A stretch of 45,186 nucleotides of DNA, from positions 1 to 45,186 of the IMG/VR virus record IMGVR_UViG_3300034103_001322. One strand, 5' to 3'. Made by a program: the position numbers and the translations under genes. Position 1 is the first letter of the stretch. The number at the start of each line of letters is the position of its first letter. The notes under the pieces are model-generated. The model was not told where the DNA came from. It did not search any database and was given only the letters and a program-made list of their open reading frames with translations. This document shows, piece after piece, positions 38,006 through 45,186 of the stretch. The stretch comes from a virus.

Positions 38006-40242
38006 GCACGGCGATCCTTCAGGAACTTGAGAGTCTCGGCAATGACCTGATCGGCTCGCGAGCTTTTGCGTCGCTTGATCTCGTCCGAGACTTGCTTCAT
38101 CGCCGCCGACGTGTCTCCGCCCTTGAACGGATACGCCTCTGTCTTGCTGCCGTCCGGGTGCAGGCCCTGAACGTGACCGTCGGTGTCGCCGACTTGCTTG
38201 ACCGTCCACGGGAAGTGGTCGCCCTTGCTCCACGTCTGGACGCCGCCGCCCTCGTCGGCCTGACCGCCGTCCTTGCCGCCCTTCGAGAGTTGCTCCTCTC
38301 TGGCCTTGTCGACGAACTCCTGAGCGTCCTTCGCGGACTTCTTCACGGAGTCGGCGCTCGACACGTCCATCTGCATGTACTTGCCGCACGAGTTGTCGAC
38401 GCCGCCACCAGATCCAGTGGCGCAGAAGGCACGCTCCTCGAAGAACTTCATGTTCTTGGCGTACTCTGCCTCGAACTCCTCGGCACGCTTGCTTCGCGAG
38501 AGCTTCTTCTCGTAGACGCCCTTGCTGGTCGAGTATCCGCCCGGAGACTTGACAACCTCACGGTAGCCCTTCGACGTCAGAGCTTTCACGTCCTTGTCGC
38601 TCCATACTTCAGCCGAAACGACCTTCGCGCCGACGGCCTTGGCCGCCTTCTCGACGGCCGAGATGTCCAGCTTCCCGCCGACGTCGGCGCCGGGCTGAAA
38701 GTGGAAAGCAGTTCCAGCCGCCTTCGAGAACTGACTGCCGCTGGAAACAAGAGCGATGCTGTCGCCAGACTCAATGGCAATAGTTTTGCTATCGATCGCG
38801 AACGGCTTCTTATCGCCGCCGAACAGAGACTGCGACGCAGAGGAGAGGCTCTCGTGGGTCGTGCCAATGCTCTTCACGAGCGAATCAAGATTGCCCTTTG
38901 CAATCGAACTGATCGCCGCCGCGACTCCGTGCCCCGCCGCATTCAGAAATGCACCCGTTATCGAGCCGATCGCTGCACCAACAGCACCACCGGCCAGACC
39001 GACAGCGCCTCCGATAACTGCACCCTTGGCCGCCGCCTCTGCGATCTTGCCGCCGGTCGTCTTTCTTGCGGCCTCATACTTGTCCAGCGATTGCTGAGCG
39101 TCCTGCTTTTGATCCGAAGAAGACCCGCACGAGTTGTCGATGCCGCCGCCAGCCCCGGTGGCGCAGAAGGCACGTCGCTCATCGAGGAACGCACGAGTCT
39201 TCTCGATCTCGCTGGTGACGTTCGAGCGAACCTCGATGATCTTCTTCTTCTCGGAAGAGAACACCTCGTAGCTCCGCTTCGCGATCGCCACGGTAGCATC
39301 GTCGTAGGCTGGATAGGTCACGGGCGAAACATCTAGCAAAGACTTGATTTTTCTTACGAGGCGAATTGACTGCCCGTCCTCGGTGATCCACTTCTCGCCG
39401 CCGTCCTCGTCGATGACGAAGCTGAAGCTGGATCCGCGCAAATCTTGACGGATGATCATTTCGGCGATGTCCTGCCGAGAATCTGGCAGGAGGCACTCGT
39501 ACCGCAGGCCGATCTTGTCGACGATGAGCTTCATCGTGGTCGGAAAGCGGCCGAGGAGGTGATTCGGGTCGTGGTTGAACAGGCAACGAGTCGCGATTGG
39601 CTTGCCGCTCTTGTCCTTGCCGGCCTTGACGATGTCGAACGCCGTCGGCTCCAGCCTCTCCACGAAGTCTCCGAGCAGCAACGAGTCGGTTCCAAATTTC
39701 GCCGCATACCCGACAATGTAGGTCCGCTTCTTCCCCGTCTCCGGGTCAGCGCGATGCTCGACCGTCAGCGAGTTCGAGTCTGCTTTCTCGAACGAACCGA
39801 AGTAGCGACGCTCGACGCCTTGCATCACGGCACTCCTTTGCGACACAGCCTCCTCTTCGAGCGTAGCCGTCTCCAGATCCAGACTATAAGTCCGCTCGTC
39901 GGCAGCGTTCATCTGGCGAACGACCTTGTTCGCCCACGACTCGCCGCTGCGACCGCCCCACAAGAGGTCCGCGATCTTCCCGTTCGAGGGGAAGCCCTCC
40001 TCGCCAGCGCGAAAACCCGTCGCCTTTCGGTCAGGGGCATGCCGATCGAAGAACGCCTTCATGCGTCGGAGCGTCGACGGCGAGAGTTCAGTGCCGTTCG
40101 ACAGGTCGCGGGCCCTCGCGATGCCGATCGCCGTGCCTCCACGGCCGTGTTCGCGACGAAAAGCGAGTCCACGAGCCGCCTCTCGACGCACTCCGGACGG
40201 CGGAACGAAGGAAATGTGGTTGTACTTTTCAGGCGTCGCCAT
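38002..40242 (-). CDS. HK97-type prohead protease with N- and C-terminal extensions
   Basis: The 746-residue protein starts MATPEKYNHISFVPPSGVRR. Residues ~5-112 are a domain also seen in other phages (VRREAARGLAFRREHGRGGT, IADLLWGGRSGESWANKVV). Residues ~145-330 are the protease: YIVGYAAKFGTDS, FNHDPNHLLGR with His224, LRGSSFSFV with Ser272 as likely nucleophile, VSPVTYPAYDDA. Then come a Cys motif (355-373), a Gly-zipper-like region (GAVIGGAVGLAGGAVGAAIG), a mixed domain, a second Cys motif (~602-620) and a charged tail. Ordinary relatives are about 200 residues. It should process capsid precursors. It overlaps the upstream gene by 14 nt. Confidence 0.88.
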   Translation of the reverse strand: MATPEKYNHISFVPPSGVRREAARGLAFRREHGRGGTAIGIARARDLSNGTELSPSTLRRMKAFFDRHAPDRKATGFRAGEEGFPSNGKIADLLWGGRSGESWANKVVRQMNAADERTYSLDLETATLEEEAVSQRSAVMQGVERRYFGSFEKADSNSLTVEHRADPETGKKRTYIVGYAAKFGTDSLLLGDFVERLEPTAFDIVKAGKDKSGKPIATRCLFNHDPNHLLGRFPTTMKLIVDKIGLRYECLLPDSRQDIAEMIIRQDLRGSSFSFVIDEDGGEKWITEDGQSIRLVRKIKSLLDVSPVTYPAYDDATVAIAKRSYEVFSSEKKKIIEVRSNVTSEIEKTRAFLDERRAFCATGAGGGIDNSCGSSSDQKQDAQQSLDKYEAARKTTGGKIAEAAAKGAVIGGAVGLAGGAVGAAIGSITGAFLNAAGHGVAAAISSIAKGNLDSLVKSIGTTHESLSSASQSLFGGDKKPFAIDSKTIAIESGDSIALVSSGSQFSKAAGTAFHFQPGADVGGKLDISAVEKAAKAVGAKVVSAEVWSDKDVKALTSKGYREVVKSPGGYSTSKGVYEKKLSRSKRAEEFEAEYAKNMKFFEERAFCATGSGGGVDNSCGKYMQMDVSSADSVKKSAKDAQEFVDKAREEQLSKGGKDGGQADEGGGVQTWSKGDHFPWTVKQVGDTDGHVQGLHPDGSKTEAYPFKGGDTSAAMKQVSDEIKRRKSSRADQVIAETLKFLKDRRA
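38383..38439 (-). repeat. Cys motif copy 5 (EERAFCATGSGGGVDNSCG)
   Basis: A 57-nt repeat near the C-terminus of the protease protein, between the mixed domain and the final charged tail. Confidence 0.75.
39124..39180 (-). repeat. Cys motif copy 4 (ERRAFCATGAGGGIDNSCG)
   Basis: A 57-nt repeat just after the protease domain, separating it from the Gly-rich extension. Confidence 0.78.
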
Positions 40243-43200
40243 AATCGTCGAGAATCCCTTCTTCGATGATGTCAGTGAACGACTTGCCGGCGGCAAAATC
40301 GTCGAAAATTCGACCTTGGACTCCGTTCAGGTCGATCGAGACGTCTATTTCACGTCCATTTTGCTCCCACCACTCGCTCCCGCCGTCGGAGACGTGCAGA
40401 TCAAGCAGAGTTTTGCAGTGCGAGAGCGGTTCTGGAAGAGTTTTTTCGAGATCTGAGGGGATTTTCGCGTCGAATCCCATCACGTGCAGCCCGCTGCGGC
40501 CCGCTTTCGGCATCGTGACAGTCGTCTGGCCGGCAGTGCGGTGTTCGACGACGGCACGCCTCGCTGCGTAGGTGGCAGACCTGTCCTGAGAATCGTCCGT
40601 GAGCCTCTGAAGCTCATTCAGGAAAGCGTCGCCATCGCTTTTGCCGCTGCCAAGTCTCTCAAGCTCAAGCAAGACCTCCTTGAAATCGATGCCAGACTGC
40701 ACCATGTCGGAGTCCCACACGGCCTGCTCTGCCTCAAAGGGCCAGAGATCAAGCTCGCTCGTGTCGAACTCTGCCATAGCAGCGCGCGACTCTGCGGAGA
40801 ACCGCCTTGCCTTAGTCTTACCAGTGAGGAGATCGTCCGCAGCTTTGGAGTAGAGCGAGTTCTCGTCAATGCTCACCTTGGCGCCGAGGTGCTTCCAGAG
40901 ATTTTTCTCATACTGCCAAAGAATAGCCTGAACCTCGTCGACGTCGGCCCGGCCGCGACGGTCCGGATACTTGGCCTCTATTTCTTTGACAACGGACCGG
41001 AACACTTCACGCATCGTTCTTCTGGCCTGAGCCCCTCGCGGGTCTTGCTGCTCGACAATCAACGACTTGAAGATGGAATTTCCTGCCTGATGGCAGGCGT
41101 GCTTGTCCGGGTCAGGGTCTTTTCCGTACTGTCCTCCGTCTGGCTTCTTTGTGTTCTTGTGAGACCTCTCCGCAGCGGTTGCCCACATGAAGGCTGCGCC
41201 GTTTTCCTCAATGACTCCAGTCCGCTGCTGGATCTTGAGAGAGCGAACAAGATCCGCCTTGGTGATCCCGAACTGCTTGTCCACGCCAAACATGTAGACG
41301 CTCGACTTCCATCTCTCGACGTCGAGAGCTTCAAGGGCCTCTTTTGCCCTCTTGGAAGCCCCCTCTGGGGCGCAGCGAGTGATCAACTCCCCGGTCACGC
41401 GACCAGTGGACCGCATCAGCCATCGGTCCATCGTCAGAAAGTCATGCCTGCCGTTCAGGTTCGCAAAAAACGATCCGATCTTTGGGCCGAAGATTGAAGC
41501 CATCGGAACGACTTCGTCGGGAAACTCTCCGGACGCGTCAGTCTTGACGAGGTTCGTCGATGCCTTGACCTCTCCGGTTCTTTTGTCGCGTGCTTTGTAG
41601 TGATCAATCATCCAAGGGCTGACGCCAATCCTCTCCTGCCACTCAGGATCGCCAGATCGCTCTGACATGCTCGCGAGCGTGCGGTTCACGTTCTCCGCAG
41701 TCGTGTACCCAGAGAGCAAGTTCCTTGTCCGCTCGACGCCGAACGAATCCAGCATCGACTGAAACAGCCGAAGAGATGGTCTTGCGTCTCTGTTCCCTCC
41801 GGCTGGCCCAGACGGGACGCACGTGCCGCTCTTTTTCCACATGTCGTAGAGGCCGTCCGAGTCGGCGAGATTGGTGGTCGGATCCTGTCCGTTGCTCAAG
41901 ATGGCTGTGAGCGCCGTGAACACGAACCGGCTGTTGTCGTCGCTTGAAAGCTCGGGATGACGAGTTGCCATCTTCGACATTGCGTCTTCGAGGTCTTGGC
42001 TGTAGAAGCCCGGGTCAAACCTCTTCGACTCGTAGGCGTGCATGACGTCGTCAGTCAGTGCGTCCACAAGATAAGTAAACTGCTCGTGTGGCAAAATCTG
42101 CGTCGTGTCGATGATGGCACCGGGCCCTTCAGCGCCAACAGCCCTGCGGTTGTCCTCGTCTCGCATGGACAGATATTGTCCGACAGATTCGTGCGCGACG
42201 AACGTGCCGCTCATCGCGAGGCGGTCCATCGGAAACACTGGGTCTGTCGACGTGATCTTCATTTTTGAAGATCCATTTCGCTCCACAAACTTCCGCCCCC
42301 AGAGGTCTGCGGTAGAGCCGGGAGAAATTCCTTCCGGGCGAGGGTGGGACTGAATGTCAGACAAAGCCCTGTCTCTGGCCTCTGCGTCAATCGTCGCCAC
42401 GGTCTGCCCGCCGCCCAGCATCACGTCTACATTCTTTGCCTTTGCCAGACTTGCCGACGCAACGGCGGCGTCTCCGCCATCCTGCGACGAGCAATCATTC
42501 TTGACGCCGCCGCCCTCTCCAGTCGGGCAGAATGCGCGAGACTCCACCAGCGAATCAAAGAACGACCTCGACTTGTTTCGCTCCCGCAGCTTCGGGAGCC
42601 GGGCCTTCATCTCGGTCCACTTCTTGTAGCCGGGGCTGCTCTTGTCCCTCAGGTCGAGCGTGAGATTCACGTCGCTGCCGTTCTCATCCCACCAGCGATC
42701 GCCCTCGCGGCTGGAGATAAGCTCCTGAATCGTCAGGCTGTTGCGGTGGCGTGAAGCCAGACCCTTCAGCACAAGTTCGTGCGGAATGGCTGTCGAGCCC
42801 GGTCGCGGCGGCTCGATGCCCTTTGCTTTCAGGACAATCTCTGACGGGATCCTCTTTGAAATGTCTCGCGGGATGTCGCCGTCGAAGCCAAACTGCGGCC
42901 AGAGCCGATAGCCCTTGTACGGACTCTTCGCGTCGCCGACTGCGAACGTCGTGACCTTCGCGAAGTCGTGCTTCTCGGCTGTATCGATCGACTCGGCGAC
43001 TTTCTCCGACACGAGCGACATGACCTTGGCGGCCTTGTCTCTTGGAAGGTCCGTGGCGTAGCCAGTCAGGCCGAGAGTCTCAAGGCCAAGCTCCTTGCCG
43101 TCCTCTCCCTCGCTGATCGAGACAGACGTGTGGAACTGGCCGGCAGAAGAGTTATCGCGATCCACGGGAGACACAGAAGAGACGTAGATGAATCCCTCAC

Positions 43201-45186
43201 CGTTTGCCTTGATCGCCACCTCGGCTCCACGGACGTTGCCGCCGCCGAGGGCGAGGACGTCGTCGACGCCAGACAGGCCAAGCGCCTGCATCGAGCCATC
43301 AAGCTCGCCGTCTGACTGCACTCGAACGCTGGCCGGCTTTCCGGAGGAGAGTGCCGCGCCGTCCCCGCTGGAACTGCACGAGTTGTCGATTCCGTTGCCT
43401 TCGCCGTTGGGGCAGAAGGCTCGCGAGCATTTGTCCCAATACTCCAGAACGTCGCGGTCCTCGTTCCTCCGCTTGAGTCGCTTGGAGAGCTTTGCAGCAC
43501 GCTGATATCTCTTGTATCCATCAGACTTCTTGTCCTTGAAGTCGAGCGTCATCTCCATCGACTCGCCGTTGTCGTTCCACCAGCGATCGCCGGCGGGGGT
43601 CGAGATCAACTCTTGAATCGTCACCGGGTCGTCGTGCGAAATGATGTCCTTCGGAATCTTCTCCCGAACGCTGGAGTAGATCTCGGCGTCAAATCCGAAT
43701 TGCGGCCAGAGGCGATAGCCCTTGAAGTCGCTCTGAGAATCGCCCATCGCAAATGTCTTCGCGTAAGCGATTCCGGCCTTCTCGGCCGCCGCGAGCGACT
43801 CTGGGAATCGCTCCAGCAAGATCGAACTCATGCGGGCGGCGTCCTGCCCTTCGAGGTTTGCGTTTCCCGACTCAGAGTTTGCAGCCATCGTTTTGTAGTC
43901 GACGTACCGCTTGCCATCCGGGTCTGAGCCGATCGTCACCTTGCTCCCCATACTGGCGGACTCTTCGTCCTCTGGATCAACAGGAACCTCTGACATGACG
44001 TGGATCTCTCCGCCTCTCGCGATCACACTCGTGAAAGAGCCGCGAGTCAGGCCTCCACCGATCGCAACCACGTCAGTAAGGTTGCGGACCTTCAGTTCCT
44101 TCATCGTGGAGGCGACTTCCGCCGGCCGCTCGATGCTCAGAGACTTGATGTCGTCGCCGCCGACCACCGGGCTGTTTCCCTCGCCGGGGCGGTAGCTGTA
44201 CTCGTGGTCGCTGCTCTTTTTCCAAGAGTTGTCGACGCCGGCCAGCGTCGCGCTGCCGCACGAGTTGTCCACGCCGTTGCCGTCTCCAGTGGCGCAGAAT
44301 GCACGAGACTCGGCGCCATCGTGAATGCTCCGCCACTCGACGCCGATCAGTTCGAGGATCTCGTCCATGTCACGGGATGCGACGCGGTCGCGGATGCGGG
44401 AGAAACGCTGCCAGCCAGAGGACGTCTCGTCGTCGAGCCGCAGCGACATTGGCATCGTCGATCCGTTCTCCTCCCACCAGCCCTGCCCCTCGCGGGTGTC
44501 GTAGAGCGATTGGACAGTGAGCTTGCCAGCCTTCTTCTCGGCCTTTGCTCTGTCGGAGAGAATCGCGTCGGGGATCTTGCTGCCGTAGGGCTCGAAGAAT
44601 CCAAGCCGTGCGGAGTAGGTCGGCGTGACGATCTTTCTGGGGATCGTTCCGTCGAAGCCAAGCCTCGGCCAGAGGCGATACCCCTTCATCACGTCGTCGT
44701 CCTTGTCTCCGGCGGCGAGCATCATCACCTCGGAGACGCCGATCTTCTCTGCCTCGCCAACGCTGCTCACGACGCTCTTGTAGACCTCGCGAGCAACAGC
44801 GACAGACGCCGACTTCTGCGCCTCAGGCGAAACGACCATCGACGCATACGTCAGGAGAAGTTCCTCGTCCTCTGTCCGTGTCAGAGTGGTCGCTGCCGCC
44901 ACGGCGTCTGGGATGCCGGCCACCTGACGATGCGAAACAAACGTGACGCTGGACTCGACTTGCGGCTCGCGAGTCGGGTCTTGGGCGTACCGAGAAATGT
45001 CCGAGAGCATCCCGTGAGAGATGGTGACGTCGGCATCCTCAGAAAGCGCCGCGCACACCATCGACGCTTGGTCGAGCGTCACGCCGGTCTCCTTGAGAGA
45101 CTGCGAGAGAGTGGAGCCGTGGATGATCGTGACTGAGTTCACGCCGGCCAGAGAGCGGCACGGCGGAGACGCCTTGACAGCCTCGG
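40229..45186 (-). CDS. Giant modular head-region protein, N-terminus beyond window
   Basis: The frame is open to the window edge (EAVKASPPCRSLAGVNSVTI), and the first start inside (GTG 45142) has no ribosome site, so the gene likely begins outside. At least 1652 residues are visible. A unit of the form KGYRLWPQFGFDxxIP ... LTIQELISxREGDRWWDENG ... MTLDL is present three times (44365-44690, 43510-43735, 42600-42930) and weakly at the C-terminus (40300-40480). Cys motifs follow each full unit. Residues from about 42480 down to 40900 hold a different domain (GPKIGSFFANLNGRHDFLTM, MDRWLMRSTGR, EVQAILWQYEKNLW). It is probably a virion-internal protein; activity unknown. Confidence 0.7.
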   Translation of the reverse strand, partial: EAVKASPPCRSLAGVNSVTIIHGSTLSQSLKETGVTLDQASMVCAALSEDADVTISHGMLSDISRYAQDPTREPQVESSVTFVSHRQVAGIPDAVAAATTLTRTEDEELLLTYASMVVSPEAQKSASVAVAREVYKSVVSSVGEAEKIGVSEVMMLAAGDKDDDVMKGYRLWPRLGFDGTIPRKIVTPTYSARLGFFEPYGSKIPDAILSDRAKAEKKAGKLTVQSLYDTREGQGWWEENGSTMPMSLRLDDETSSGWQRFSRIRDRVASRDMDEILELIGVEWRSIHDGAESRAFCATGDGNGVDNSCGSATLAGVDNSWKKSSDHEYSYRPGEGNSPVVGGDDIKSLSIERPAEVASTMKELKVRNLTDVVAIGGGLTRGSFTSVIARGGEIHVMSEVPVDPEDEESASMGSKVTIGSDPDGKRYVDYKTMAANSESGNANLEGQDAARMSSILLERFPESLAAAEKAGIAYAKTFAMGDSQSDFKGYRLWPQFGFDAEIYSSVREKIPKDIISHDDPVTIQELISTPAGDRWWNDNGESMEMTLDFKDKKSDGYKRYQRAAKLSKRLKRRNEDRDVLEYWDKCSRAFCPNGEGNGIDNSCSSSGDGAALSSGKPASVRVQSDGELDGSMQALGLSGVDDVLALGGGNVRGAEVAIKANGEGFIYVSSVSPVDRDNSSAGQFHTSVSISEGEDGKELGLETLGLTGYATDLPRDKAAKVMSLVSEKVAESIDTAEKHDFAKVTTFAVGDAKSPYKGYRLWPQFGFDGDIPRDISKRIPSEIVLKAKGIEPPRPGSTAIPHELVLKGLASRHRNSLTIQELISSREGDRWWDENGSDVNLTLDLRDKSSPGYKKWTEMKARLPKLRERNKSRSFFDSLVESRAFCPTGEGGGVKNDCSSQDGGDAAVASASLAKAKNVDVMLGGGQTVATIDAEARDRALSDIQSHPRPEGISPGSTADLWGRKFVERNGSSKMKITSTDPVFPMDRLAMSGTFVAHESVGQYLSMRDEDNRRAVGAEGPGAIIDTTQILPHEQFTYLVDALTDDVMHAYESKRFDPGFYSQDLEDAMSKMATRHPELSSDDNSRFVFTALTAILSNGQDPTTNLADSDGLYDMWKKSGTCVPSGPAGGNRDARPSLRLFQSMLDSFGVERTRNLLSGYTTAENVNRTLASMSERSGDPEWQERIGVSPWMIDHYKARDKRTGEVKASTNLVKTDASGEFPDEVVPMASIFGPKIGSFFANLNGRHDFLTMDRWLMRSTGRVTGELITRCAPEGASKRAKEALEALDVERWKSSVYMFGVDKQFGITKADLVRSLKIQQRTGVIEENGAAFMWATAAERSHKNTKKPDGGQYGKDPDPDKHACHQAGNSIFKSLIVEQQDPRGAQARRTMREVFRSVVKEIEAKYPDRRGRADVDEVQAILWQYEKNLWKHLGAKVSIDENSLYSKAADDLLTGKTKARRFSAESRAAMAEFDTSELDLWPFEAEQAVWDSDMVQSGIDFKEVLLELERLGSGKSDGDAFLNELQRLTDDSQDRSATYAARRAVVEHRTAGQTTVTMPKAGRSGLHVMGFDAKIPSDLEKTLPEPLSHCKTLLDLHVSDGGSEWWEQNGREIDVSIDLNGVQGRIFDDFAAGKSFTDIIEEGILDDYGDA
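42488..42544 (-). repeat. Cys motif copy 3 (ESRAFCPTGEGGGVKNDCS)
   Basis: A 57-nt repeat after the third KGYRLWP/WWDENG unit of the 40229-45186 protein. Confidence 0.75.
43373..43429 (-). repeat. Cys motif copy 2 (CSRAFCPNGEGNGIDNSCS)
   Basis: A 57-nt repeat after the second KGYRLWP/WWNDNG unit. Confidence 0.75.
44255..44311 (-). repeat. Cys motif copy 1 (ESRAFCATGDGNGVDNSCG)
   Basis: A 57-nt repeat after the first KGYRLWP/WWEENG unit. It shares the bases gccgcacgagttgt with copies 4-6 in part, so the repeats are visible at DNA level too. Confidence 0.75.

Noticed and set aside
37858-39336. 492-codon plus-strand frame opposite the protease and polyprotein genes
   Set aside because: It has Arg/Leu-rich composition without motifs, spans two real genes on the other strand and has no ribosome site. 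It is a shadow frame of GC-rich coding DNA.
44000-45136. 378-codon plus-strand frame at the right end
   Set aside because: Antisense of the giant head protein, which has clear repeated domains.
38002-45186. Portal or terminase gene in the right part
   Set aside because: No Walker motif, nuclease motif or portal pattern is visible in the large head proteins.

Overview
The window looks like one continuous stretch of a temperate, long-tailed (siphovirus-type) bacteriophage or prophage. No host gene is evident. By eye the DNA is GC-rich. The set of small early proteins (the 'MTDRDTFAAAALTGLL...YVRSAYRWADAML' type and tails ending in 'ATLRALLERTK') reminds me of phages and accessory DNA of Planctomycetota. 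That host guess comes from memory and is weak.

Nearly everything reads leftward (minus strand), so virion genes run from right to left. At the right edge (45186-34418) lie three very large head-region proteins. The middle one contains an HK97-type prohead protease. All three are built from modules separated by a repeated cysteine-containing motif (RAFCxTGxGxGxDNSCG or a relative). Between them and the major capsid gene sits a 59-residue Ogr/Delta-like zinc-finger gene (34252-34431) followed by a strong terminator. Then come major capsid protein, a capsid accessory protein, a GT-A glycosyltransferase-like gene, a small protein, head-tail connector proteins, a tail completion protein, five tandem tail-tube-like paralogues, a G/GT tail assembly chaperone pair with a GGGAAAC -1 frameshift site, a 1911-residue tape measure protein, distal tail proteins and a 2218-residue fibre with RCC1-like blades and many Gly/Ser repeats. 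Terminase and portal genes are not in the window and probably lie beyond the right edge.

Left of the fibre (13151-10550) is a small metabolic block: HExxH mini-protein, short basic protein, metallophosphoesterase, DUF5664-like dNTP hydrolase and dCMP deaminase. A rightward lysogeny island follows (9113-10518): a terminator hairpin, a tRNA-3'-end-like sequence that may be attP, a small ORF and a tyrosine integrase. Further left (9072-1) is a leftward early operon of short, mostly overlapping genes: excisionase-like protein, DUF3310, small membrane proteins, MazG, a SAM methyltransferase, an HTH protein, a Tat-signal protein, a Fe(II)/2OG oxygenase-like protein, a lipoprotein, PhoH, a MoxR-type AAA+ ATPase and its partner. 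Two near-identical sigma70-type promoters (TTGACA-17-TATATT/TAAACT) drive the last two.

Most unusual points: the modular head proteins with ADP-ribosyltransferase- and acetyltransferase-like modules and a shared Cys motif next to a prohead protease; the five tail-tube paralogues; the short zinc-finger gene plus terminator just before the capsid gene; and an asymmetric 8-mer (TCCGTACT on the plus strand) found at least 12 times in one orientation and 5 times just upstream of genes.
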